Source: Streptomyces platensis (GTDB lineage Bacteria > Actinomycetota > Actinomycetes > Streptomycetales > Streptomycetaceae). From it: a DNA stretch of 64,000 nt. Under the pieces are notes generated by a model. The model worked only from the letters and a program-made list of their open reading frames with translations, was not told where the DNA came from and did not search any database. The position numbers and the translations under genes are program-made. Below are positions 9,903 through 18,785 of this stretch, piece after piece. The first letter of the stretch is position 1; every line of letters begins with the position of its first letter. The stretch spans positions 5,456,001-5,520,000 of the forward strand of contig NZ_CP023691.1 of NCBI RefSeq assembly GCF_008704855.1. The letters are read 5' to 3'.

Positions 9903-11300
9903 GTGACACATCTCAGCGTCGAGATGCTCGCAGCGGACGCGGCCGAGCCGATCACCACGGCCGGTCACGCGCAGCTGGGCATCGCCGTCCTGGCCGGCAT
10001 CGCCGTCATCGTCCTGCTCATCACCAAGTTCAAGCTGCATGCCTTTCTGTCGCTGATCATCGGCTCGCTGGTGCTCGGCGCGGTGGCCGGTGCACCCCTC
10101 GACAAGACCGTCACCAGCTTCTCGGCGGGCCTGGGCACGACGGTCGCGGGCACCGGCGTACTGATCGCGCTCGGTGCGGTGCTGGGCCGGCTGCTCGCCG
10201 ACTCCGGCGGTGCGGACCAGATCGTCGACACGATCCTGGCGAAGGCGGGACGCAAGGCGATGCCCTGGGCGATGGTGCTGATCGCCGGGATCGTCGGGCT
10301 GCCGATCTTCTTCGAGGTCGGCATCGTGCTGCTGATCCCGGTGGTGCTGCTGGTCGCCAAGCGCGGCAACTTCTCGCTGATGCGGATCGGCATCCCGGCG
10401 CTGGCCGGACTCTCCGTCATGCACGGGCTGATACCCCCGCACCCCGGGCCGCTCGTGGCGATCGACGCGGTCGGCGCGAACCTCGGAGTGACGCTCGCGC
10501 TCGGCGTGGTCGTCGCCATCCCGACCGCGATCATCGCCGGCCCGGTCTTCTCCCGTTACGCGGCCCGCTGGGTCGACATCCAGCCGCCCGAGAACCTGGT
10601 GCCCGAGCGCGCCTCCGACGACCTGGAGAAGCGGCCCGGCTTCGGGATCACCGTCGCGACCGTGCTGCTGCCGGTGGTGATGATGCTCGCCAAGGCGCTG
10701 GTGGACATCGTCGTCGACAACCCCGGGCACCAGGTCCAGAAGGTCTTCGACGTCATCGGCTCGCCGCTGATCGCCCTGCTCACCGCCGTCATCGTCGCGA
10801 TGTTCACGCTCGGCCGGGCGGCCGGATTCACCCGGGGCCGGATCGCCGCCACCGTCGAGAAGTCGCTCGGCCCGATCGCCGGGGTGCTGCTGATCGTCGG
10901 TGCGGGCGGTGGCTTCAAGCAGACGCTGGTGGACGCCGCTGTCGGCCAGATGATCATGGACGTCTCCAAGGGCTGGCACCTCTCCGCGCTGCTGCTGGCC
11001 TGGCTGATCGCGGTCACCATCCGGCTCGCGACCGGCTCCGCGACCGTCGCCACCATCTCCGCCGCCGGGCTGGTCGCCCCGCTCGCCGCGGAGATGAGCA
11101 CCCCGCACGCCGCGCTGCTGGTGCTGGCCATCGGCTCCGGTTCGCTGTTCTTCAGCCATGTCAACGACGCCGGATTCTGGCTGGTCAAGGAGTACTTCGG
11201 GATGGACGTCGGCCAGACGCTGAAGACCTGGTCGGTGATGGAGACGCTGATCTCGGTGGTCGGGATCGTCTGCGTCCTGCTGTTGTCGCTGGTCCTGTAG
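9903..11300 (+). CDS. gntP: gluconate permease, GntP family
   Basis: A 465-aa membrane transporter with about 12-14 hydrophobic segments. GntP hallmarks include GAVLGRLLADSGGADQIVDT, IAGIVGLPIFFEVGIVLLIP, MHGLIPPHPGPLVAID and ATGSATVATISAAGLVAPL. It imports gluconate by proton symport for the adjacent kinase. GTG 9903 is the start. The reading ends 86 bp before a strong bidirectional hairpin. Confidence 0.92.
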   Translation: MTHLSVEMLAADAAEPITTAGHAQLGIAVLAGIAVIVLLITKFKLHAFLSLIIGSLVLGAVAGAPLDKTVTSFSAGLGTTVAGTGVLIALGAVLGRLLADSGGADQIVDTILAKAGRKAMPWAMVLIAGIVGLPIFFEVGIVLLIPVVLLVAKRGNFSLMRIGIPALAGLSVMHGLIPPHPGPLVAIDAVGANLGVTLALGVVVAIPTAIIAGPVFSRYAARWVDIQPPENLVPERASDDLEKRPGFGITVATVLLPVVMMLAKALVDIVVDNPGHQVQKVFDVIGSPLIALLTAVIVAMFTLGRAAGFTRGRIAATVEKSLGPIAGVLLIVGAGGGFKQTLVDAAVGQMIMDVSKGWHLSALLLAWLIAVTIRLATGSATVATISAAGLVAPLAAEMSTPHAALLVLAIGSGSLFFSHVNDAGFWLVKEYFGMDVGQTLKTWSVMETLISVVGIVCVLLLSLVL

Positions 11301-11385
11301 GGCCCCGGTCCGGCGTCGGGCCGCTGTTCTTTCCGGGCGGATCGCCGCCCCGGGCGCCACACCCCCCACGGGCGCCTGTCCCCGG

Positions 11386-11427
11386 CACGAGGCCGTACGA
11401 GCGGACATCCGCTGGTACGGCCTCGTG
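11386..11427. terminator. bidirectional terminator between gntP and the monooxygenase
   Basis: CACGAGGCCGTAC (11386-11398) and GTACGGCCTCGTG (11415-11427) form a perfect 13-bp stem; the loop has an inner GCGGA/TCCGC pairing. It lies between convergent genes. Confidence 0.75.
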
Positions 11428-11436
11428 CGCATACGG

Positions 11437-12999
11437 TCAGCCGGCCGGCTGCGGGACGGCGGTGCCGACGCAGGCCGCGAGGGCCGCGGCCACCTGCGCC
11501 GTCGCGTCCTCGGCCGGTGCGGCGAGGGCGAGATAGCCGTCGGGGCGGATGAGGAGAACGGCCGGGTCGCTGCCGTAGGCGTCGCGGACATGGCCGTCGG
11601 TGTCGACCAGATCGGGGTCCGGGCCGCCGACGCGGACGAGGCGCAGCAGCGCCGGATCGGCCGGCAGCGTGCTGGTGTCGAGGTCGGTCGCACCGAGGGT
11701 GAGCAGGGTGAAGTGCGGGCCCCGGAAGGCGTCGAAGAGCCGGGTGGGGGTGCCGTCGGCCGTGGTGCACGGGGCGTCGGGGGCCCGGTCGCCCGCGCGG
11801 GGCACGCCCTCGGGGACGTCCGTGCGCAGCTCCCGGGTCAGCGGGCTGTCGGGGTAGCCGATGCCGAGCTGGTGCAGCTCGCGGCCGCGGCGCAGTGAGC
11901 CGGAGCGGTGCAAACGGGTGCTGGTGTCGAGGATGCCCTCGGCGATCGGCCGGCGTTCGGCCTCGTAGCTGTCGAGCAGGGTGTCGGGGGCGCCGTAGCG
12001 CAGCACCTGGCCGAGCTTCCAGCCGAGGTTGTAGGCGTCCTGGACGCTGGTGTTCAGGCCCTGGCCGCCCGCCGGGGAATGGATGTGCGCGGCATCGCCG
12101 GCCAGGAAGACCCGGCCGTCGCGGTAGGCGTCGGCCAGGCCCGCCTTGGGGCGGTAGAGGGAGGACCACAGGACCTCGCGGATCTGCCCGGCGTCGAGGT
12201 CGGTGTGGGCCGCGAGTTCGGCGCGGACCGCCTCGGGCGAGGTGTCCGTCGAGTGGGTCATCATCATGGTCTGGAAGTAGTCGGTGCCGGCGAGCGGGAG
12301 CAGGGCGACGAACCGGTGGTCCGGCCGGACCCAGCGGTGCCAGTGGTCCCGGTCCAGGCCGTCCACCCGGACATCGGCGAGCACCGCGGCGCCCGGGGGC
12401 AGTGACGGTCCGCTCATCCCGATGCCCAGCGCCCGGCGTACGGTGCTGCGCCCGCCGTCGGCGGCGACCAGATAGGCGGCGCGCACGCTGCGCTGCACCC
12501 CGTCGGAGCCGCGCAGCGTGGCCGTGACCCCCTCCGCATCCTGGGTGAACGCGGTGAGTTCGGTGCCGAGGAGCACCGTGCCGCCGAGCTCCCGCAGCCG
12601 TGCTTGCAGCACCTCCTGGGTGCGGAACTGCGGCACCATCAGGGTGTTCGTGTACGGCCTGGCGGGTGTCGGGGCGACCCGCTCGATCATCTCGGCGGTC
12701 CGGGCGATCTTGCCGTCCTCCCAGAAGCCCACCGTCGGGTAGAGCCCGCCGACCGCGCGGATCGCGTCCAGTACCCCGAGGTCGTCGTAGACCTCCAGGG
12801 TGCGCGGCTGCGCTCCGGTGCCGCGGGCGCCGGGCGAGAGGCGGTCCTGCCGCTCGATGAGCAGGGCGCGCAGACCGCGTCGGGTGAGGTCGATGGCGAG
12901 GGCGAGGCCGGTCGGGCCGGCTCCGGAGATCAGTACGTCGACGGTCGTGGGGAGGTCGCCCGTAACACCGGCGGGCTCCTTAACGTTGTTAAGTTCCAT
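11437..12999 (-). CDS. FAD-dependent aromatic monooxygenase (PheA/TfdB type)
   Basis: A 520-aa flavoprotein hydroxylase. Residues 24-50 carry the FAD dinucleotide motif (ISGAGPTGLALAIDLTRRG). AADGGRSTVRRALGIG is the DG motif, and GRVFLAGDAAHIHSPAGG with QGLNTSVQDAYNLGWKL is the second FAD motif. A thioredoxin-like C-terminal domain follows (about 390-515), typical of the phenol hydroxylase/Rdc family. It probably hydroxylates or detoxifies an aromatic compound; the substrate is unknown. Divergent from a TetR regulator whose operator palindrome lies inside the first codons (Leu-Asn-Asn-Val-Lys), so it is very likely controlled by that regulator. Confidence 0.85.
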   Translation of the reverse strand: MELNNVKEPAGVTGDLPTTVDVLISGAGPTGLALAIDLTRRGLRALLIERQDRLSPGARGTGAQPRTLEVYDDLGVLDAIRAVGGLYPTVGFWEDGKIARTAEMIERVAPTPARPYTNTLMVPQFRTQEVLQARLRELGGTVLLGTELTAFTQDAEGVTATLRGSDGVQRSVRAAYLVAADGGRSTVRRALGIGMSGPSLPPGAAVLADVRVDGLDRDHWHRWVRPDHRFVALLPLAGTDYFQTMMMTHSTDTSPEAVRAELAAHTDLDAGQIREVLWSSLYRPKAGLADAYRDGRVFLAGDAAHIHSPAGGQGLNTSVQDAYNLGWKLGQVLRYGAPDTLLDSYEAERRPIAEGILDTSTRLHRSGSLRRGRELHQLGIGYPDSPLTRELRTDVPEGVPRAGDRAPDAPCTTADGTPTRLFDAFRGPHFTLLTLGATDLDTSTLPADPALLRLVRVGGPDPDLVDTDGHVRDAYGSDPAVLLIRPDGYLALAAPAEDATAQVAAALAACVGTAVPQPAG

Positions 13000-13028
13000 G
13001 TTCCGAGCATGGCCTTAACGGTGTTAAG
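12979..13028. promoter_or_regulatory. twin TetR operator palindromes
   Basis: CTTAACGTTGTTAAG (12979-12993) and CTTAACGGTGTTAAG (13014-13028) are near-identical 15-bp palindromes 35 bp apart centre to centre. One overlaps codons 3-7 of the monooxygenase and the other ends 8 bp before the TetR ATG. Placement and symmetry are typical of an autoregulated divergent TetR operator. Confidence 0.8.
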
Positions 13029-13036
13029 TTGTCAAC

Positions 13037-13711
13037 ATGGTTTCGCGTATCGACCGGCGACAGGTTGTCGACACCGCTCTGCGGCTGCTGAACGAGGTCG
13101 GCCTCGACGGGCTCACCCTGCGGCGCATCGCCAAGGAGCTGAACGTTCAGGCGCCCGCGCTCTACTGGCACTTCAAGAACAAGCAGGAGCTGCTCGACGA
13201 GATGGCCACCGAGATGTTCCGGCGGATGACCGTGTCGTGGAGGGGGGAGGGCGAGGCGGCCGGTGCCGGCCGGACCTGGCAGGAGACCCTCTGCGACACC
13301 TGCCGGGGCATGCGCCGCGAACTCCTCGGCTACCGCGACGGCGGCAAGGTCTTCGGCGGCACCCGGATGACCGACACGAGCTTTTCCGGGCCGCTGGAGA
13401 ATCTCCTCGGCCTGCTCACCGGCGCGGGCTTCACGCTGCGACAGGCGGCGCAGGCGTGGTGGACGGTCTACAACTTCACCATGGGCCTGGTGATCGAGGA
13501 GCAGTCGGTCCATCCGGACCCCGGTGCGCCGCAGCACCGCGATCCGGCCTACGACATGGAACTGCGCGCGGAGCAGATCGGCACGGGCCATCCGCTGGCG
13601 AAGGCGGCCGGCGAGGAGATGTTCGGCGACATCGAGCGGAACTTCGAGGCCGGGCTGCGCCTCATCATCGCCGGAATCGAGGCGACAGCCCGTACGGAAC
13701 CGCGGAGTTGA
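13037..13711 (+). CDS. TetR/AcrR-family regulator
   Basis: A 224-aa repressor. The N-terminal HTH is clear at residues 8-55 (TALRLLNEVGLDGLTLRRIA, then NVQAPALYWHFKNKQELLDE). The C-terminal helical domain belongs to the TetR_C/tetracycline-repressor type by length and the motif TGAGFTLRQAAQAWWTVYNF. It most likely represses the divergent monooxygenase gene and itself through the twin palindromes, with an aromatic substrate or antibiotic-like ligand as inducer (inference). It ends 12 bp before the convergent acyltransferase gene. Confidence 0.88.
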   Translation: MVSRIDRRQVVDTALRLLNEVGLDGLTLRRIAKELNVQAPALYWHFKNKQELLDEMATEMFRRMTVSWRGEGEAAGAGRTWQETLCDTCRGMRRELLGYRDGGKVFGGTRMTDTSFSGPLENLLGLLTGAGFTLRQAAQAWWTVYNFTMGLVIEEQSVHPDPGAPQHRDPAYDMELRAEQIGTGHPLAKAAGEEMFGDIERNFEAGLRLIIAGIEATARTEPRS

Positions 13712-13723
13712 GCCGGGGGACGG

Positions 13724-14878
13724 TCAGCGGCGCGGGTCGATCGACCGCTTCAGCACCGGCGTGAGCGGGCGCTCTATGAAACGGTGCAGCACCCAGGCAA
13801 GCAGCAGCATCAGCCCCACGGTCAGCGGCAGCGTCGCGTAGGAAGGCAGCCCGGCGCCCTGGTGCAGCGCCCGCACCGCGACCCAGCCCAGATGCTCGTG
13901 CACGAGGTAGAAGGGGTAGGTCAGCGCGCCCGCGACGGTCAGCCAGCGCCAGTTCGCCCAGTGCAGCTTGCCCAGGGCGACGGCTGCGACCAGGGCGAAG
14001 CCGAGCGTGACGACGGCGATGATGACCGCCGTCGAGCGGTAGGAGAATGCGGTGGCCGACGGTGCGTGCCACAGGCCGGCGACCGCGTAGTGCTGGCCGA
14101 TCAGCCAGCTGACCAGCACTATCGCCCACGCGATCGGATCGCGGGCGCCGTAGCGGTGCAGCAGATACAGCCCGATGCCGCCGATGAAGAACGGGGCGTA
14201 CTCGGGCATCAGGACGGTGTCGAGGAAGGGCTCGTGGGCGGCCTGGGCTACGGCGGCGGCCAGCGTCCAGCCCGCGCAGAAGAGCACCACCCGGCCGCGG
14301 GTGGCGCCGGGCAGGACGACACAGAGCGCGAAGAGTGCGTAGAAACGCATCTCCGCCCAGAGGGTCCAGCACACCCCCAGCACCCGGTCCACGCCCAGCG
14401 GCTGCTGGAGCATGGTCAGGTTGGTCAGCACCTCGCTGGGCGGCAGTGCCTTGTAGGCGACCCAAGGCAGCGCGAAGACCGCGGTGATCAGCAGGATCGC
14501 GGCCCAGTAGGCGGGATAGAGACGGGAGACCCGGGAGGCGATGAAGGCCCGGAGGGTGCGCCCCCAGCCGCTGAGGCAGATCACGAAGCCGCTGATCACG
14601 AAGAAGATCTGGACGCCCAGACAGCCGTAGGCGAACAGCGGGGCGGCGGTGGGGAATTGCTGGGCGGGCGAATCGCCCCAGGCCTGCGCTATCTCGCCGC
14701 CGCGCCCCCCGAGGTGGTACCCGGCGACCATCAGGGCGGCGAGCAGCCGCAGCCCGTCGAGGGCGCGCAGCCGCGACGGACCGCGGCTGCGCCCTCGTAT
14801 GACGGGCTGTGGTGCCTCGGTGACGAGGTCCGGCGCGGCGGGCGGCGCACCGGACGTCAGCTGGGGGGCGGCGGTCAT
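13724..14878 (-). CDS. acyltransferase 3 family membrane protein (OafA-like)
   Basis: A 384-aa integral membrane O-acyltransferase with about 10 hydrophobic segments. Family signs are LRALDGLRLLAALMVAGYHL (residues 37-56, with the conserved His), GCLGVQIFFVISGFVICLSG, and RVSRLYPAYWAAI. It likely adds acetyl or similar groups to the surface polymer made by the cluster. The start ATG overlaps the stop of the polysialyltransferase-like gene (14875-14878), so it is the last gene of a three-gene minus-strand operon. Confidence 0.85.
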   Translation of the reverse strand: MTAAPQLTSGAPPAAPDLVTEAPQPVIRGRSRGPSRLRALDGLRLLAALMVAGYHLGGRGGEIAQAWGDSPAQQFPTAAPLFAYGCLGVQIFFVISGFVICLSGWGRTLRAFIASRVSRLYPAYWAAILLITAVFALPWVAYKALPPSEVLTNLTMLQQPLGVDRVLGVCWTLWAEMRFYALFALCVVLPGATRGRVVLFCAGWTLAAAVAQAAHEPFLDTVLMPEYAPFFIGGIGLYLLHRYGARDPIAWAIVLVSWLIGQHYAVAGLWHAPSATAFSYRSTAVIIAVVTLGFALVAAVALGKLHWANWRWLTVAGALTYPFYLVHEHLGWVAVRALHQGAGLPSYATLPLTVGLMLLLAWVLHRFIERPLTPVLKRSIDPRR

Positions 14879-16230
14879 CCGAACGCGGCCCGCTTCTTCA
14901 GCCGCCGCTGCACCGCACGCGCCCGGCGCGCGACCCGGCGGACGGTGGCATTGCGCGGAATGAACGACAGCTGCGACGGGATCGCCCCGGGCAGTGCCAG
15001 CGCGGTCAGCCGGCGGCGCTTGAAGTAGCGCCGGGTGAACGTGTCGAGATGGGTCGCGAGATAACGCTCGGCGGACGGCCGCAGCTGCGGATAGATCTGG
15101 TGCTGCATCGCATAGCCGACCGCGGTGACCAGGCCCTCGATGCCCTCGGCGGTGGCATACGCCCGCGGGTGCTCGCTGCGGTCGCCCAGGTCCGGCACCA
15201 GCGCGTCCACGATCGTGACCGGCATCCGGTTGCTGTTCTGGTACGGCGACAGCCGCTCCAGCAGCAGTCCGGTGCCGGTCCGCGCCGTCGGCAGCCCGTA
15301 GAAGGTGGCGGCCGTCAGCAGCGCGGTGGAGAAGCAGCCGACGACCAGCGCGGGCCGCATCCGCTGGTAGAGCACCTCGGCCAGCACGGGGCTGTCCAGC
15401 ACGGTCAGCGCGATGTCCAGCTTCTCGGCCTCCCGCTCCAGCAGCCGCGACCAGCGGGCCGGCGCGGACGGGTGCGGCTTGAAGACGATCTCGCGGTGGC
15501 CGCGCTCGGCGGCGCCGCGCACCATCCGCACATGCAGCTCCTCTTCCTCCTCGGGAGTGAGGATGCCCAGCGCGGAGAGGTACTGGCCGAGCAGCAGCGC
15601 CGCCCCGTCCGGGACCTCCAACGGGCCACTGGCGTCCGAGAGTTCGGCCAGCACCTTGGTGAAGGCGTCGGTCGGCACGGTCTGCGGCGGAACATCGAAC
15701 TCGGTGAGCAGCAGCGGCGTCAGGCCCGGCACCAGGTCCAGATGCAGCAGCCGGCTGATCCGGGTGCCGATCAGCGGATCGAGCTTGTTACGGGTCGGGC
15801 CGTAGCTCATCAGGCCGTCGGCGTAGACATCGATCGGCGCGTCGGGGAACAGCTGGGCGAGCGCCAGCGCCGGGTTGACCTGGATGGACTCCACGACCAG
15901 CTCGACGCGGTCGTCGCCCAGGCCCCACAGCAGCCGCAGATGCCGCTCCCACAGCGGGACGTCGTCCGCGCGCGGCGACCAGCCGCCGGGGTGGAACGGG
16001 CTGATCGTCTCGTTCCACGACAGCACCCGGTCGAAGCGGCCGCGCAGCTGCGCGAAGCCGGGCATGGTGTCCAGCGACGCGGTGGTCTCCGGGGTCGTCG
16101 CGTTGTTGCTGAGCAGCAGCAGCCGGCGCTCGGCCGGGGCGAAGCAGTCGGCGTCCAGCGCGGCGGCGAGGGTCGCCGCGCCGTAGAGCGTGGATGCCAT
16201 GAAGATCTGGGTACGGGGTCGGGTGGACAT
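14875..16230 (-). CDS. polysialyltransferase-like glycosyltransferase
   Basis: A 451-aa soluble protein resembling the alpha-2,8-polysialyltransferase family. It starts with an alpha/beta first domain (QIFMASTLYGAATLAAAL), has FADGLMSYGPTR-like VYADGLMSYGPTRNK in the middle, the KPHP motif in REIVFKPHPSAPARW near residue 260, and VVGCFSTALLTAATFYGLP, equivalent to the family S-S/T nucleotide-sugar motif. KPHP, SS/T and DG are typical of GT-B sialyl- and Kdn-transferring enzymes. With CMP-Kdn genes next door it probably polymerises or adds nonulosonic acid on a cell-wall glycopolymer. Its stop/start overlaps couple it to both neighbours. Confidence 0.75.
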   Translation of the reverse strand: MSTRPRTQIFMASTLYGAATLAAALDADCFAPAERRLLLLSNNATTPETTASLDTMPGFAQLRGRFDRVLSWNETISPFHPGGWSPRADDVPLWERHLRLLWGLGDDRVELVVESIQVNPALALAQLFPDAPIDVYADGLMSYGPTRNKLDPLIGTRISRLLHLDLVPGLTPLLLTEFDVPPQTVPTDAFTKVLAELSDASGPLEVPDGAALLLGQYLSALGILTPEEEEELHVRMVRGAAERGHREIVFKPHPSAPARWSRLLEREAEKLDIALTVLDSPVLAEVLYQRMRPALVVGCFSTALLTAATFYGLPTARTGTGLLLERLSPYQNSNRMPVTIVDALVPDLGDRSEHPRAYATAEGIEGLVTAVGYAMQHQIYPQLRPSAERYLATHLDTFTRRYFKRRRLTALALPGAIPSQLSFIPRNATVRRVARRARAVQRRLKKRAAFG

Positions 16231-17246
16231 CAGGCGACGACCTCCGCCGTGGGGGTACCGCCCTGCTCGAGGGGAGCCGAGAGCGTGGGGGAGGGGCGAC
16301 GGCGCAGCCGCCGCAGCCGGGACGCGCGCTGCACATCCATCGAATCCAGGGCTTCCTTCAGTACGTCCTGCGGCATGCGTTTCATGGCCGCGGCGCTCAT
16401 CGTGCGCAATTTACGGGCGACCTGCGGTTCGAAGCGTTCGATCGAACCGAGGTGGTGGGAAATGATCGCGCAATAGGTGCGCACCGCTTTCGGCAGCAGA
16501 AGATCCGCATCGCGGTCCTGTGCCGTTTCCTCGATCACCTGATCGAAGGCGCGAATGAAGTCCAATTGCCGCACGTCACCGATCTGGGTCAGGGAAGAGG
16601 CCACACCGCGCCGGTAGAAAACACCGAGCAGTCCGACCACCGCCATGGACTTCGCCTCGCGGTGCAGCCGCCAGATCCACGGGCGGTCCTCCGCGGTGCG
16701 CAGCCCGTCCTTGAAATGCAGTACCCCGTCGTCCAGCAGCCGCCGGTGGTACATCCCGGCCCAGGCGTACGCGTAGTCGACCGAGGTGGAGCGGTCGGCG
16801 GGCAGGATCACCTCGCGCGGGTCCATCGCCACCCCGCGCCGGCCGTGCGGGACCCGGTGCACGGTGCGCGCGCGGGCGGTGCACTGGACATGGTCGGTAC
16901 GGACGAAGTCACATCCCAACTCCTCGATGGTGGAGAGGAGTTCGGGGTAGTAGCCGGGCGCGAGCCAGTCGTCGCCGTCCAGGAAGGTGACGTACTCGCC
17001 GCGGGCCTCGTCCAGGCCGGTGTTCCGGGCGGTGGCCAGGCCGCCGTTCTGTTCGTGCCGCAGCAGTCTGGCACCCGGCAGCTCGCGCTCGGCGCGCGCG
17101 AGAATCTCCGGGGTCTCGTCGCGGGAACAGTCGTCGACGAGCAGGAATTCAAAGTCCTCGCGGGCATTGGCCGCCAGGCTTTTCAGGGTGTCGGGCGCGT
17201 ATGTCTGCACGTTGTAGAACGGCACGATGACGGAGAGCTTAACCAC
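16230..17246 (-). CDS. family 2 glycosyltransferase
   Basis: A 338-aa GT-A enzyme. LSVIVPFYNVQTYAPDTLKS begins the domain, VDDCSRDETPEI binds the nucleotide sugar, TARNTGLDEARGEYVTFLDG ends in the metal-binding region DGDDW, and EDRPWIWRLHREA carries the probable catalytic base region. No membrane helix is seen. GTG 17246 is the start, and the stop overlaps the next ATG as TGATG. It is the first gene of the minus-strand part of the glycan cluster and diverges from the DUF6716-like gene. Confidence 0.85.
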   Translation of the reverse strand: MVKLSVIVPFYNVQTYAPDTLKSLAANAREDFEFLLVDDCSRDETPEILARAERELPGARLLRHEQNGGLATARNTGLDEARGEYVTFLDGDDWLAPGYYPELLSTIEELGCDFVRTDHVQCTARARTVHRVPHGRRGVAMDPREVILPADRSTSVDYAYAWAGMYHRRLLDDGVLHFKDGLRTAEDRPWIWRLHREAKSMAVVGLLGVFYRRGVASSLTQIGDVRQLDFIRAFDQVIEETAQDRDADLLLPKAVRTYCAIISHHLGSIERFEPQVARKLRTMSAAAMKRMPQDVLKEALDSMDVQRASRLRRLRRRPSPTLSAPLEQGGTPTAEVVA

Positions 17247-17433
17247 CCGGGTGACGTTAGGTGCGGAGGCGGCATTCGTCTTTACCGGGTGCGGACCTCA
17301 AGGTGAACGAAGAATGGCGGGATGGTTAACCAGGCCGACTATCGGGCCGGTTCGCCATTCGTCGACCCGCTGTTAACCCTTTGTTGCGGCCCAGTTGGCC
17401 CGTCCAACGAAATGCCTTCCTAGCGTCTTGGAC

Positions 17434-18753
17434 GTGCCATCACGTACCAACTCTTCGCCGCGGGTCGCCGTACTCGCCGACTCGGATACCCGGTGGAAAT
17501 GGGGCGCTTTGACAGCGTACCGAATCCAATCGGACATCCGGCTCGACGGCTACCTTCTCCGCGGCCGCGCCACTCCCACGGTCCGCCAGCTCGACGAGGT
17601 CGGCGCCCGTGCGGACTCGCTGCGCGAAATCAGGGGCGTGGATTTCGTCCGGTCCATCGACCGTACGCGCTACGACGTCATCGTGCTGGCCTGTGTAGGC
17701 GGAGCGGTGCAGGCGATGCTGCACGGCCTCGCCCACGCCTGGCGAGACGCGGACACCCGTCCCGTCGTCGTCACCGGCTATGTCGGTGTCGTCTACGAGA
17801 AGCTCGCCGACGGGCTGCTGCTGCGGCACGGCGCGGATGTCGTCCTCGCCAACTCCCGGCACGACGCGGACCGGTTCCGCGAGGTGTACCGCGGGGTCGG
17901 CGCCGATGACAGCGGTGTCGTCGAATGCGCCCTGCCGTTCCTCGGCGGCGCGCGCTACACCGGCGCGCACAGCCCCTACACCGTGGTGTTCGCCGCCCAG
18001 CCGTCCGTCCCGGAGAGCCGCGCCGACCGCACCTACCTGCTGCGCAGAGCGGTCGAGCACGCCCGCCGGCACCCGGACCGGGAGGTGCTGATCAAGCTCC
18101 GCAGCAAGCCGGGCGAGCACACCACCCACATCGAGGAACTGCCCTACCAGAAGCTCGCCGCCAAGGCCCCCGGCGGACTCCCCGCCAACTGCCGCCTGGT
18201 GTACGGCAACATGGGCGAGGTCCTGGACCGCACCGACCTGCTGGTGACGGTCAGCTCGACCGCCGCCCTGGAGTCGCTGCACCGCGGCATCCCCACCGCC
18301 GTCCTCACCGACCTCGGCATCCGCGAGATCCTAGGCAACCACCACTTCCTCGGCTCCGGCTGCCTGGCCTCCTGGGACGAGCTGGACGCCGGACACCGCC
18401 CGGAGCCGGACCCGCGGTGGCTGGCCCGCCAGGGCGTCGCCGCGGACGGTGACTACGAGCAGGCCTTCGACGCGGCCCGCGCCCGGGTCAGCGCGCTGCG
18501 CACCGCCGATCGCCTCCCGGCGATCACCCCGTACTACACACCCCGCACCGCCCCCGGCTACCTCCCCGGCATCCTCGCCCGGCACGGCCTGGACCCGCAC
18601 GGCGAGCCGATCGCCGGCCACGCGGACGCCCCCGAGGAGACCGGCGGACTGCGCCGGGTCGCCCGCGAGACGGTCCGCGAGGCCGCCCGCGGCGCCTATC
18701 GCCACGGCGTCCAGCGCGTCGCCCCCGCCATCCGCCGCTGGGGACAGCTGTGA
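17434..18753 (+). CDS. putative glycosyltransferase, DUF6716-like
   Basis: A 439-aa protein of the actinobacterial type annotated as putative glycosyltransferase (assignment from memory). It opens PRVAVLADSDTRWKWGALTA, has alternating alpha/beta segments, a KLRSKPGEHTTHIEELPYQ stretch resembling the polyST KPHP region, and TVSSTAALESLHRGIPTAVL resembling its Ser-Thr motif. It may therefore be another GT-B transferase. GTG 17434 is preferred: TAGCGT lies 7 nt upstream, as for a leaderless transcript, and no Shine-Dalgarno is visible. TTG 17395 would add 13 residues. The CMP-Kdn gene follows immediately. Confidence 0.65.
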   Translation: MPSRTNSSPRVAVLADSDTRWKWGALTAYRIQSDIRLDGYLLRGRATPTVRQLDEVGARADSLREIRGVDFVRSIDRTRYDVIVLACVGGAVQAMLHGLAHAWRDADTRPVVVTGYVGVVYEKLADGLLLRHGADVVLANSRHDADRFREVYRGVGADDSGVVECALPFLGGARYTGAHSPYTVVFAAQPSVPESRADRTYLLRRAVEHARRHPDREVLIKLRSKPGEHTTHIEELPYQKLAAKAPGGLPANCRLVYGNMGEVLDRTDLLVTVSSTAALESLHRGIPTAVLTDLGIREILGNHHFLGSGCLASWDELDAGHRPEPDPRWLARQGVAADGDYEQAFDAARARVSALRTADRLPAITPYYTPRTAPGYLPGILARHGLDPHGEPIAGHADAPEETGGLRRVARETVREAARGAYRHGVQRVAPAIRRWGQL

Positions 18754-18785
18754 CCACCCCGGTCAGCTCCCGGAAGGAGCCCGAA

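Noticed and set aside
18750..18785. GTG 18750 as start of the CMP-Kdn gene
   Set aside because: The GTGA overlap is attractive, but GGAAGGAG six nt before ATG 18786 is much stronger and the extra residues are not conserved-looking.
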